This document shows positions 7,311 to 14,279 of a DNA stretch of 33,826 bases, in pieces. The position numbers and the translations under genes were made by a program. The DNA comes from a virus. The notes beneath the pieces are model-generated. The model did not search any database. It worked only from the letters and a program-made list of their open reading frames with translations, and had not been told where the DNA came from. Position 1 is the stretch's first letter. Each line of letters begins with the position of its first letter. The stretch is from IMG/VR virus record IMGVR_UViG_3300030294_001243, positions 1 through 33,826 of that record; one strand, written 5' to 3'.

Positions 7311-7811
7311 ATGCATTTATACTTTAAAACAAAAAAAGAGAGTGAAACTGGAAGTAAGTTTCACGAGCTAGAGGAACGTGGCCTTGCTTGTGGAGAGGCT
7401 GTAAAACAATTCCTTGATAAGTACCATTTTCAATGTTATCGGCCTAGTAGAATATCGTTTGTAGGTGGGATTTCTGCATGCTGTAGCCCTACGCAAATAG
7501 TTGATAGAGCTCTTTGGAAAGAGACTGGAACTGGACCTGAAGAATATATGCCCCGGCTTAATATTAAAAAAGGCAAAGCAATTATGGAAGAAATAAAAGT
7601 TTTGCCAATTGTCGATATCGATGAGCTCAATAAAGTGGTAGGATATCCTGGCAACGGATTTAAATCCTCTACAATTGGATTCTCAGGTCGAGCTGCTTGT
7701 AAAAGCCATTATGGCTTTATCATCCTTGATACTTGGAACGTCAAAGTTCCTAATGATTGTGAGGAAATCACAGCAAGTGAGTATAAAAAAATGTTTTTAA
7801 AAGAAAAATAA
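7311..7811 (+). CDS. Hypothetical early protein
   Basis: 166 residues from ATG 7311, which follows an A-rich leader. A GTG at 7224 opens the same frame but overlaps the upstream gene and adds an unlikely N-terminus. The protein starts with LYFKTKKESETGSKFHELEE and has two Cys-containing loops (SACCSPTQIV, RAACKSHYGF). No family is recognised, and no catalytic signature stands out. It is part of the rightward early operon, five bases before the next gene. Confidence 0.75.
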   Translation: MHLYFKTKKESETGSKFHELEERGLACGEAVKQFLDKYHFQCYRPSRISFVGGISACCSPTQIVDRALWKETGTGPEEYMPRLNIKKGKAIMEEIKVLPIVDIDELNKVVGYPGNGFKSSTIGFSGRAACKSHYGFIILDTWNVKVPNDCEEITASEYKKMFLKEK

Positions 7812-7815
7812 AATC

Positions 7816-8226
7816 ATGGAAAAGAGCATAAACATAATACCTGGTACACGGGTAGTAACTAAATTTAAGAAGGATGGCAGTACGGTTACCATTTCCCTGC
7901 CAGAAAATAAAAATTACAAATTCAAAGATGGTGATTTTGTTCGTTCAGTTTGTCGTTTTCTTAGTCATGAATGGTATTATATCTACAAGGGTGTTGATGA
8001 AAATGGAGCTATAAAGTTCTACGCTTTATTTGATGAAAAATTTGTTTGCAAAGAAAAGAAGATAAGCTTTGGAATCGGATATTATATGGACCATGTCGAA
8101 TCGCGAATTATGACGATGGTAGAAAAAACAAAAGCTATTGAGTCCTTAAAAATTGCCGGCAGCCAATGGGATGCTGAAAATAAGCGTATGGTTAATATTA
8201 AGCCTGAATTTAAACCCGAACTATAA
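7816..8226 (+). CDS. Hypothetical early protein
   Basis: 136 residues, unknown. The first half looks beta-rich (VVTKFKKDGSTVTISLPE, a FKDGDFV turn, then WYYIYKG), resembling a small SH3/OB-like barrel. The second half is helical and ends with WDAENKRMVNIKPEFKPEL, a tail I have the impression of seeing in other Bacteroides phage proteins. It lies 4 bp after the previous gene and 11 bp before the next. Confidence 0.75.
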   Translation: MEKSINIIPGTRVVTKFKKDGSTVTISLPENKNYKFKDGDFVRSVCRFLSHEWYYIYKGVDENGAIKFYALFDEKFVCKEKKISFGIGYYMDHVESRIMTMVEKTKAIESLKIAGSQWDAENKRMVNIKPEFKPEL

Positions 8227-8237
8227 TACATACAATA

Positions 8238-8504
8238 ATGGAAATAACTAAAATTCGCATAGGGAAAGCTATGCTCATAGACACTCGTGAAGATGTCTAT
8301 AATCTTGAATTTAAATTGGATGATGATAAGCGTTTCTATGGATACTCCTACGATCATTTCCAAACAAAGAAAGATGCTCAGTTGGCCTTGAATAATCACA
8401 ATAGCGGTTGCTTGGTGTATAAGCCCTTCCGTAAAATATCTAACTCGAGGCGATGGTGGCTTAAGGCAGAGGTTCCTGCCGATGCCTTGCCTTTCTTTAT
8501 ATAA
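8238..8504 (+). CDS. Hypothetical early protein
   Basis: 88 residues, unknown. A beta-hairpin-like N-terminus (KIRIGKAMLIDTREDVYNLE) is followed by an aromatic, basic centre (RFYGYSYDHF, RKISNSRRWWLKAEV). The Arg/Trp-rich segment could bind nucleic acid, but this is speculative. Its stop shares one base with the next start (TAATG). Confidence 0.72.
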   Translation: MEITKIRIGKAMLIDTREDVYNLEFKLDDDKRFYGYSYDHFQTKKDAQLALNNHNSGCLVYKPFRKISNSRRWWLKAEVPADALPFFI

Positions 8505-8878
8505 TGGAAAAATTACCAACCTTTCAGCTACCATTATTGCTACAATGGAATGAAGAAGCAGTTGCCGCAGACTGGAAACTCGCTATTGATACAATAATAT
8601 ACCGATCGAATATATCTAAGGAATATGTTTTTTCGTGCGTAGGACTTCATTATTGGTTTGTTCTATTCGGAGGGAATTCACAAGTAGACTTCGATATCAG
8701 AGATGTATGCGCGCATCTAGAAATCGAGTTCAGTGAAAAAGAACATGAATTTAAATATATGCTTAAAAAAATAAGAGCCATTTATCGCAAAGTGGGCAAT
8801 AAGGGCATTTTGTCTTTGTCAGATATATCTGTTGAAAAAGTAGATATAACCGCCGATGTTAATGATTTCCCTTTCTAA
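8504..8878 (+). CDS. Hypothetical early protein with SSB-like acidic PF tail
   Basis: 124 residues, unknown fold: largely helical with aromatic strands in the middle (LHYWFVLFGG). The last residues, DITADVNDFPF, are acidic and end in Pro-Phe, like the C-terminal tip of bacterial SSB (DDDIPF) that docks replication and repair proteins. No OB-fold pattern is obvious, so it may be a non-SSB protein that mimics the tip. It is translationally coupled to the gene before it and precedes a methyltransferase. Confidence 0.72.
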   Translation: MEKLPTFQLPLLLQWNEEAVAADWKLAIDTIIYRSNISKEYVFSCVGLHYWFVLFGGNSQVDFDIRDVCAHLEIEFSEKEHEFKYMLKKIRAIYRKVGNKGILSLSDISVEKVDITADVNDFPF

Positions 8879-8888
8879 ATATTTTCCT

Positions 8889-9371
8889 ATGAAAAAATAT
8901 AGAAAGAAAGTATTGGATGTCTGTTGTGGTCCCCGAATGATGTGGTTTGATAAGGAAAACCCTTTGGCCATGTTTGTAGATATTCGCAAAGAAAGTTTCA
9001 TTGCATGTGATGGCCGCACTATTAATATTGATCCGGATCTTATTGCAGATTTTAGGAGCCTACCTTTTGATGACAATAGTTTTAAATTAGTCGTTTTTGA
9101 TCCGCCACATGATCGATATGCTGGCAAGAATAGTTTCCTGGCACAAAAGTATGGAAAGCTCTCTGAAACATGGGAAAGCGATCTATCTAAAGGATTTAAT
9201 GAATGTATGAGAGTTCTATGCGACGATGGTATATTAATTTTTAAATGGAATGAAATTAGATTCCCGGTTAGCAGAATACTTTCTCTTTTCAATCAGGATC
9301 CGCTATTTGGACATAAGTCCGGAAAAGCTTCAAAAACGCATTGGCTTTGCTTTATGAAAAATCAAAAATAA
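8889..9371 (+). CDS. SAM-dependent methyltransferase, class I
   Basis: 160 residues from ATG 8889; an earlier in-frame start (8856) would overlap the previous gene. Motif I is VLDVCCGPRMMWF (8-20), an acidic residue follows strand 2 (D31), and the catalytic-type motif is FDPPH (70-74), close to the DPPY of amino-methyltransferases. Order motif I then DPPH matches the gamma-type arrangement without a target-recognition domain. It could methylate DNA bases (anti-restriction) or another substrate; the short length and absent recognition domain leave this open. It ends with a strand-rich KTHWLCFMKN. Confidence 0.82.
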   Translation: MKKYRKKVLDVCCGPRMMWFDKENPLAMFVDIRKESFIACDGRTINIDPDLIADFRSLPFDDNSFKLVVFDPPHDRYAGKNSFLAQKYGKLSETWESDLSKGFNECMRVLCDDGILIFKWNEIRFPVSRILSLFNQDPLFGHKSGKASKTHWLCFMKNQK

Positions 9372-9385
9372 TATAATTTATAATT

Positions 9386-9640
9386 ATGGAAAAATCAAAA
9401 GTACTAGAGGCCATCCTTGAAATGGCCAAAGACGATAATAAAGGGCTTATGATGAGCGATACAGTTGTTTCTGCATCAGAACACCCTAAAGGAGGTATCA
9501 TTTCTTTTGGCGTTCCTAAAGCGATAATGGAGGATGCTAAGCTAGTTAATCCTTTTTTTACTACAGCGTACTTGCATGTTTCATTCGCGATCGATCGCAA
9601 GGAGCTTAAAGCGTATCTAGCAAAACAATCAAACGGATGA
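9386..9640 (+). CDS. Small hypothetical protein
   Basis: 84 residues, unknown. It has an N-terminal helix (SKVLEAILEMAKDDNKG), a central strand-turn region (GGIISFGVPKAIM) and a final helix (DRKELKAYLAKQ). Its TGA stop overlaps the next start (ATGA), so the last two genes of the early operon are coupled. Confidence 0.72.
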   Translation: MEKSKVLEAILEMAKDDNKGLMMSDTVVSASEHPKGGIISFGVPKAIMEDAKLVNPFFTTAYLHVSFAIDRKELKAYLAKQSNG

Positions 9641-9807
9641 AGTATCTAATAGAATCATGTACCCTCTACTATGTGGATGGCCATCACGAAAAACTATTAT
9701 TGCAGGATGAGGTAGTGGTAACTGATATCAATGCTTACAAGCGTTCTATCACAGCGCTGATACATGGTATCGATCACATCCTACTTAGTTATTCAGAGCT
9801 TAGTTAG
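9637..9807 (+). CDS. Very small early protein
   Basis: A 56-residue frame starting MKYLIESCTLYYVDGHHEKL and ending in LLSYSELS. It starts within the previous stop (ATGA) and ends in TAG at 9805-9807, about 110 bp before the operon terminator. It has a beta-rich first half, a HH pair, and a helical second half. The tight coupling and sensible composition argue that it is real; function unknown. Confidence 0.6.
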   Translation: MKYLIESCTLYYVDGHHEKLLLQDEVVVTDINAYKRSITALIHGIDHILLSYSELS

Positions 9808-9914
9808 TAACTATCTATGTGCTAAACATTTCTTTGGATGCGTGTAAATGGCATTTAGCGGGCGACACAGCGACTTTAAAACTATTATAAAGCAATGTGT
9901 TGGAGGTATTATTT

Positions 9915-9951
9915 AGCGGGCTGTACGTTTATCGTGCAGCCCGCTTTTTTT
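9915..9951 (+). terminator. Early operon terminator
   Basis: A GC-rich stem (AGCGGGCTG with CAGCCCGCT, 9915-9945) with a short loop followed by seven or more T. It is a strong intrinsic terminator closing the early operon. Confidence 0.88.
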
Positions 9952-10162
9952 CTCCCCCGGTTTCCCCTTTTACCCCTTAATTTCATTAAAGTACTTTTGA
10001 ACTAAAGTTCATACGGATTTGGAAAGAAAAAGAGGGGATGGGGGAGGAAGTCTCCCAGCATCGAGAATACCGTCAAATGGATAAGCAATCTTCGCAGATG
10101 GGGGTATATAATATATACTTTTTTTATTATTTTATTTTTATAAAAAAGACTACTATAAAAAA

Positions 10163-10206
10163 AGAGAAATAAATCGTGCAATCGTGCGCATGCTATTTAT
10201 TTCTCT
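10163..10206. repeat. 12-bp inverted repeat framing two tandem iterons
   Basis: Perfect arms AGAGAAATAAAT (10163-10174) and ATTTATTTCTCT (10195-10206) enclose a 20-nt loop that carries the end of one AATCGTGC unit and a complete second one. It could extrude as a hairpin or cruciform in single-stranded or supercoiled DNA. Confidence 0.85.
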
Positions 10207-10466
10207 GAATATTAGTTTTTTAGATGCGTACGATTTTTGCACGATTCCGCACGATTTGTTCAAAAATGGTTTTTTATGCCTTTTCGTGCAAAAACCTTGA
10301 TTTTAGTGCACTTTTGCACAAAAATCGTGCGCCTGTAATCTTCTAATTTTCAGCACAAAAAGAGTTCTTTTTAAAAATGCGCACGACTGCACGATTTATA
10401 TTCAATGTTAGTACAAGGGTGTATTCCATTGTTCCCTATTTTGGCTTATATTATTAACGTAAACGC

Positions 10467-10497
10467 TTGATTAATAGACTTTTTTTTATTATCTTTG
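10467..10497 (+). promoter_or_regulatory. Promoter for the middle genes
   Basis: TTG (10467-10469), 20 nt, TATCTTTG (10490-10497): a strong host-type Bacteroidota promoter. Start expected near 10502, giving a leader of about 155 nt before the gene at 10659. Confidence 0.72.
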
Positions 10498-10523
10498 TGC
10501 TGTATTGATTTAAAAAAACACCT

Positions 10524-10542
10524 ATATTGAAGCATTCAATAT
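10524..10542 (+). repeat. Leader dyad followed by T9
   Basis: ATATTGAA (10524-10531) pairs with TTCAATAT (10535-10542) around a 3-nt loop, followed by GCTA and nine T (10547-10555). It could be an operator or a weak attenuator in the leader of the 10659 gene. Confidence 0.6.
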
Positions 10543-10658
10543 GCTATTTTTTTTTAATAAAAAAGATACTTAAATAATGCACCTGCACGATTTTTTTCGA
10601 AAAAACGGTAAAAATCTACTTAGGTAATGCTACGTTAAACATAACAATGTAATTAAAA

Positions 10659-11138
10659 ATGTACACTGTAAGGATTAAACTTAAGGCACATGTGGCTGAA
10701 TATTTACAAGGGAAATTCGGCACAGGAACTCCGGTACTCGTAAGATTGCCGAATAGCAGCGATTTATTCTTTGTTTTGCTTGACTTGCTTTCTAAACGCC
10801 CTGAATCGTGCCCAGTTGATAGAGGTAACTGTGAAATTCTAATTCCTGATCGCGAATATGGCAAACATCCGGTGGTGTACAATTATATATCAGATAATGC
10901 TCAAGAAGTTTTTTCTGCGCATGCTGAGTGTGTTATGTGGGCAGATATTCATCAGTATATGGAGGAGCAAAAGCATGTGAAGGGAATTAACTATCTTCAG
11001 AGTGCGTATTTCATAGTCGAATCTTTAAAGATAAAGTCGATCTCTACTGATGCTATAATTAAGAATCATTTCCGATGGAGAAAGCGTTGTAGAAGGACGT
11101 GGACTTCGCGAAAAAAAGTTTCCATGAAAATGGGCTGA
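10659..11138 (+). CDS. Basic, probably DNA-binding phage protein
   Basis: 159 residues; I do not recognise a named family. The first 60 residues look alpha/beta (YTVRIKLKAHVAEYLQGKFG, then LFFVLLDLLSKRPE). The C-terminal part (about 108-155) has helices (YLQSAYFIVESLKIKS, STDAIIKNHFRWRKRCRR) and a very basic tail with seven or more Arg/Lys in NHFRWRKRCRRTWTSRKK, a shape that fits DNA binding. It stands alone between the early and late modules, driven by its own host-type promoter inside the AATCGTGC cluster. It could be a late-gene activator or an origin-binding protein; both are inferences from place and charge. Confidence 0.82.
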   Translation: MYTVRIKLKAHVAEYLQGKFGTGTPVLVRLPNSSDLFFVLLDLLSKRPESCPVDRGNCEILIPDREYGKHPVVYNYISDNAQEVFSAHAECVMWADIHQYMEEQKHVKGINYLQSAYFIVESLKIKSISTDAIIKNHFRWRKRCRRTWTSRKKVSMKMG

Positions 11139-11175
11139 TTTGTCCATTTTATGTCCTTTTTATAAAATAAAAATT

Positions 11176-11622
11176 ATGAGTATTAAAAACAGAATGGGAG
11201 GGGTGGTATCAGCTTGGTTTATTCCAATATATGATATTGCAGAATACTTTCGGATTAACAGCCGTGAAGTATGTTATAAAATTAGTGCTGATAGAACTCC
11301 ACATAAGTTGGCATTTCCTTCAGAAGGTTTTCAACTCAATTCGGAGTATGATGATGAAATTTATACGATATCTGCTGAAATAAAGCTGATTTCTGATAAA
11401 TTATCTACGGACGATGAGATATTATTACGATCTTCGACAGAAGGATTCGTAATAATATACAAGCAATCGGATGAAGTACTTCGTATAGTTGGTTCACCTG
11501 TTACTCCTCTTAAGGGACATCTTGCTAGCCCTAGTGGCACAAAGGTATCTGATGCCAATCATTTTACGTTATCGCTTTCTTGTGAAAGCGAAATTGATGC
11601 AATGAAGGCTATAGAATTGTAG
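11176..11622 (+). CDS. Structural-type protein, paralogue of the 13716 product
   Basis: 148 residues from ATG 11176; an upstream TTG at 11140 opens the same frame but is a poor start. Beta-rich, with a C-terminal pattern (FVIIYKQSDEVLRIVGS, then P, GTK, SDANHFTLSLS, S and A) that matches the C-terminal region of the protein at 13716 (LVLVDSDGNQQLVGSEGHP, GGKAAADQRGFKFEFSS). Both probably belong to a decoration, tube or completion-type family of Bacteroidota phages. It sits in the same transcript as the basic protein, upstream of the first late promoter, which is odd for a virion gene. Confidence 0.78.
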   Translation: MSIKNRMGGVVSAWFIPIYDIAEYFRINSREVCYKISADRTPHKLAFPSEGFQLNSEYDDEIYTISAEIKLISDKLSTDDEILLRSSTEGFVIIYKQSDEVLRIVGSPVTPLKGHLASPSGTKVSDANHFTLSLSCESEIDAMKAIEL

Positions 11623-11656
11623 TCCTTCTTCGCCTATATAATGTGTGTTAACTTTG
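11622..11656 (+). promoter_or_regulatory. Late promoter 1, GTCCTTC-N20-TAACTTTG
   Basis: GTCCTTC (11622-11628), 20 nt, TAACTTTG (11649-11656), then ATG of the capsid protease at 11687. It has the late-class upstream box, with a C in place of the last T. The -7 box lies within a long hairpin (11640-11680). Confidence 0.6.
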
Positions 11657-11686
11657 TGCAATTAAAAGTTATCACACATTTTTTTT
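11640..11686 (+). terminator. 16-bp hairpin plus T8 directly before a start codon
   Basis: AATGTGTG-T-TAACTTT (11640-11655) pairs with AAAGTTA-T-CACACATT (11665-11680) with one T-T mismatch and a 9-nt loop, followed by T up to 11686, directly before the ATG at 11687. It would terminate transcripts coming from 10467, while transcripts from the late promoter start inside it and escape. Confidence 0.75.
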
Positions 11687-12637
11687 ATGAAAAATGAAGC
11701 AAAAAGAGTAATACTTACCGACTCGAGTCTTAACAGGCACGGATTTCGAGTTTTGACTTCGGGGATCAATCTAGATGGATTCCTGAAAAATCCGATTATG
11801 TTGTGGAATCACTTCCGTGACGAGGGTAGTGCCATATGGGGAAATTATCTTCCCATCGGACACTGGGAAGATATAAAGGTAGAAGGTGATGTTATTACCG
11901 CTATTCCTGTATTCGATGAAGCTGATGAACTATCTCGAGTAATTAAACAAAAGTATGAAGCGGGAACTATTTCTACTGCTTCTATTGGTGCCAATATAGA
12001 AGAAGCAACTACCGATCCCTCTATGATGATTCCTGGACAAACTAAGCCAACCATTTCTAAATGTGATCTTCTGGAAGTTAGTATGGTAGATATTCCGGCT
12101 AATTCAAACGCAGTTAAATTGTATTATAAAGATAGCGATAACTCTTACAAAACTCTGGCTGTAAGTGATATTGATAAGTTTTTGCCGGGGACTAAATTTA
12201 AAAAAAACATGAAATTAAAAGCGACATGGATTGCGCTACTCAGTTTTCTAGGAATTGAAAATTTAACCGCTGAAAACGAGGAGCTAAGCGCTGAAAAAAT
12301 GGAGTCTATCAACGGTGAAATGACTCGACTAAAGGCTGAGAATACCACTCTTACTGCCGAACGAGATCAGCTGAAGATATCTTCCGAGGGAGCTATTACA
12401 GCTAAAACTACTCTTGAAACGGAAAAAACTAATCTTACTACTGAAAACATTGCGCTTAAAGCTCAAGTGGAAGCTCTAAAGAAAGCTCCAGCCGGAGAAG
12501 AAAGCAAACCGCCGGCTCCTGAAGGTGAACCAGCCGCAGAAGAAGGTGTTGGCGATGATGAAGTTCTTTCTATTTGTAATGATACTAAGCTTAGTTTTTC
12601 CGAAAGGTCTGCTAAACTTAAAAAATTAGGATATTAA
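11687..12637 (+). CDS. Prohead protease fused to scaffold
   Basis: 316 residues. The N-terminal ~150 residues look like an HK97-type prohead protease: conserved NPIMLWNH (35-42), His59 in LPIGHWED, Ser96 or Ser99 in GTISTASIGAN, and Glu130 in LLEVSMVDIPANSNA. From about 185 to 262 follows a long coiled coil (many ENE, EKM, LKAEN heptads), then a Pro/Glu-rich linker and a C-terminal helix (LSFSERSAKLKKLGY), the shape of a scaffold. The protein would direct capsid assembly and then cleave itself and the capsid protein. An internal ATG at 12209 after an A-rich tract could yield the scaffold alone. The first gene of the late head operon. Confidence 0.85.
   Translation: MKNEAKRVILTDSSLNRHGFRVLTSGINLDGFLKNPIMLWNHFRDEGSAIWGNYLPIGHWEDIKVEGDVITAIPVFDEADELSRVIKQKYEAGTISTASIGANIEEATTDPSMMIPGQTKPTISKCDLLEVSMVDIPANSNAVKLYYKDSDNSYKTLAVSDIDKFLPGTKFKKNMKLKATWIALLSFLGIENLTAENEELSAEKMESINGEMTRLKAENTTLTAERDQLKISSEGAITAKTTLETEKTNLTTENIALKAQVEALKKAPAGEESKPPAPEGEPAAEEGVGDDEVLSICNDTKLSFSERSAKLKKLGY
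12209..12637 (+). CDS. Possible nested scaffold from internal start
   Basis: In-frame ATG at 12209 (Met175 of the protease-scaffold), preceded by an eight-A run (12200-12207), as at many Bacteroidota starts. It would give a 142-residue protein that is just the coiled coil and capsid-binding tail, a nested arrangement known from lambda C/Nu3. The evidence is only the position of the start and of the domain border. Confidence 0.4.
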   Translation: MKLKATWIALLSFLGIENLTAENEELSAEKMESINGEMTRLKAENTTLTAERDQLKISSEGAITAKTTLETEKTNLTTENIALKAQVEALKKAPAGEESKPPAPEGEPAAEEGVGDDEVLSICNDTKLSFSERSAKLKKLGY

Positions 12638-12650
12638 TACAACAAATTAT

Positions 12651-13697
12651 ATGACAAAATTAGTAGACGTATCTAAATTAAAAGATGCAACCGTATTGTA
12701 CGATCAAGGTTTACGTACACTTCCTTTTCTATCATTTCAGTCCATAGCTCAAGTACTAGGACTAAATGTAATGGATATTAAGGGCAAACATTCTTTGATC
12801 CTTGAGCGCCGAAAGGCCGGTGGAACTGTTCCATACTCTGTAGGTATGACTCCTTCCTATCTAGCGGATATCTTGGGCTATGATCCTAGCATCATAGAAC
12901 CAAAAGATACTGTTTTCTGTACGAAAGAAAATAGTAAAAAATACACGGACAATGAGCTTCTAGTGGTTGGCGGAGTGCCTGTTAGTAACATAACTAAGCG
13001 CCATCCAATGGAATTCCAAATTCTCTCTGCTCTCGTTAAATCTCATGCTGAAGATGTATGCAACTATATCTTTTTCGGCGATAGAGATGAAGCAGTAAAA
13101 ACGCCTGCTACTGCATTTAACGGCCTTTTCACTCATATAGATGATATGATCACTTCCAGTGCAATTGCTGCCGGTAATGGTAATTATGCTGTGACTGGCG
13201 CAATTGTAGCTCCTACTACAGAAACGGATGCAGCAGCATACGACATTTTGATTGATTTTATTGGCGATGCAAACCCATTCTTAAGAGACCCTCGGCAAGG
13301 CGGACCGGCTCAATTACTGATATCTGACTCGGTATTTAAAAATGTTCGTGATGCGTTAAAGATCAAGTTGAAAATGCTTGAATATCCAACAGCTCAAAGA
13401 GTGTTAGAATGCATCAGAGAGGATTCATTCTGTCCTGATCTGGAAATAGGAAGAAGTACTATTCTTGGCACAGGAAGTCGATTGACTTTACAGAAAAAAG
13501 GAAATATGGATGTAGCGTTCAATTCGCAGGCAGCCACTAAATTCTGCCAAGTTCGTGACATTTTTGAGGATCCTAATGAATGGCAATTTTGGTTGCAATC
13601 AGGGTATGATACCCGTGTTAGAGATTGGCATCAAAAGGTATTCAGAACCAACGAGCAGAAAAACACTCCAGTAGTTTTGGCTGGAGATTACGTTTAA
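12651..13697 (+). CDS. Major capsid protein
   Basis: 348 residues, the expected size for an HK97-fold capsid protein, and directly after the protease-scaffold. It has an N-terminal segment that could be the delta domain or be removed by the protease, then a mixed alpha/beta body (for example IIEPKDTVFCTKE, ALVKSHAEDVCNYIFFGD, AAYDILIDFIGDANPFLRD) and a C-terminal part rich in strands (LTLQKKGNMDVAFNSQA, EWQFWLQSGYDTRVRDW). No single motif proves it; assignment rests on position, length and fold-like pattern. It would form the icosahedral shell. Confidence 0.78.
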   Translation: MTKLVDVSKLKDATVLYDQGLRTLPFLSFQSIAQVLGLNVMDIKGKHSLILERRKAGGTVPYSVGMTPSYLADILGYDPSIIEPKDTVFCTKENSKKYTDNELLVVGGVPVSNITKRHPMEFQILSALVKSHAEDVCNYIFFGDRDEAVKTPATAFNGLFTHIDDMITSSAIAAGNGNYAVTGAIVAPTTETDAAAYDILIDFIGDANPFLRDPRQGGPAQLLISDSVFKNVRDALKIKLKMLEYPTAQRVLECIREDSFCPDLEIGRSTILGTGSRLTLQKKGNMDVAFNSQAATKFCQVRDIFEDPNEWQFWLQSGYDTRVRDWHQKVFRTNEQKNTPVVLAGDYV

Positions 13698-13715
13698 CTC
13701 TAATTTTTATCAAAT

Positions 13716-14276
13716 ATGGGAACAACATTTAGCCCAATGGTTTGGCCTTCTGGTCAAAATAATATGGGAGGTTATCAGAATCATGTGCTCTTCTATCCTG
13801 AAGATTACTTCACCGCTGAACCTGCTATTGGAGTCGTAGTAGATCTAGACGATAATGTAACTGCCACAGGTGCTTTTACAATGGTGACAGGACTTAAGCC
13901 TATCTATGTATATGCTACTCCTAATACGGTGAACTTCCAGTCTGATTCTCAGGGAGAAACTGACGGAAAGTCTTTTGTTCAAAAGGGAGAATTCTTCCAC
14001 CCTGGAAACACAAAGGCAGTACATGCTTTCGCAAGTATGATTAAGAATACCCCTGGACGACTTGTATTAGTCGATTCGGATGGTAATCAGCAACTTGTTG
14101 GCTCGGAAGGACATCCTGTTAGCATCGTTGCCGCATTTACAGGCGGCAAGGCAGCAGCTGATCAGCGTGGATTCAAGTTTGAGTTTAGCTCAGATAGTAA
14201 TCTATCAGCGGTATTTCTTGAAACTCCGATCGACTTTTCTGCAATTAAAAATGGAACAACTGTAGTAACTCCTTAA
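13716..14276 (+). CDS. Structural protein (decoration or tail-tube type)
   Basis: 186 residues, beta-rich, with many Gly/Thr/Val and few charged helices. Starts MGTTFSPMVWPSGQNNMGGY. The C-terminal part (LVLVDSDGNQQLVGSEGHP, GGKAAADQRGFKFEFSS) matches the pattern of the 148-residue protein at 11176. Placed right after the capsid gene, it could be a capsid decoration protein or a tail component. An out-of-frame reading of its end is a shadow. The role within the virion is not settled from sequence. Confidence 0.78.
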   Translation: MGTTFSPMVWPSGQNNMGGYQNHVLFYPEDYFTAEPAIGVVVDLDDNVTATGAFTMVTGLKPIYVYATPNTVNFQSDSQGETDGKSFVQKGEFFHPGNTKAVHAFASMIKNTPGRLVLVDSDGNQQLVGSEGHPVSIVAAFTGGKAAADQRGFKFEFSSDSNLSAVFLETPIDFSAIKNGTTVVTP

Positions 14277-14279
14277 TAG

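Larger units (their letters stand above)
10172..10592. repeat. AATCGTGC iteron-like cluster
   Basis: Seven exact copies of the 8-mer in both orientations: forward at 10172, 10180 and 10323; reverse (GCACGATT) at 10239, 10249, 10389 and 10585. Near-matches occur at 10228 (GTACGATT), 10282 (TTTCGTGC) and 10381 (GCACGAC), plus TGCAC-type half sites at 10304-10320. One promoter lies within the cluster. They are likely protein binding sites for a replication initiator or regulator. Confidence 0.82.
9808..10658. other. Large non-coding control region, candidate origin
   Basis: 851 bp without a credible gene in a genome otherwise packed with coding sequence. It holds the early terminator (9915-9951), a 14-bp dyad TGAACT-AA-AGTTCA (9998-10011), a long A/T tract (10100-10165), the AATCGTGC repeat cluster (10172-10592), a 12-bp hairpin (10163-10206), a promoter (10467-10497) and a leader dyad (10524-10542). 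The combination of repeats, AT-rich DNA and hairpin is what an iteron-type origin would show, but it may equally be a regulatory region. Confidence 0.6.

Noticed and set aside
8082-8534. 150-residue minus-strand frame
   Set aside because: It overlaps three plus-strand genes that form a continuous coupled operon; its content looks like shadow translation.
8819-9292. 157-residue minus-strand frame
   Set aside because: It lies opposite the methyltransferase with clear motifs; a shadow frame.
9386-10658. Diversity-generating retroelement
   Set aside because: No reverse transcriptase gene and no template/variable repeat pair were seen in this window.
10616-10882. 88-residue minus-strand frame near the control region
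   Set aside because: It is antisense to the start of the 10659 gene, and no suitable promoter on that strand was found.
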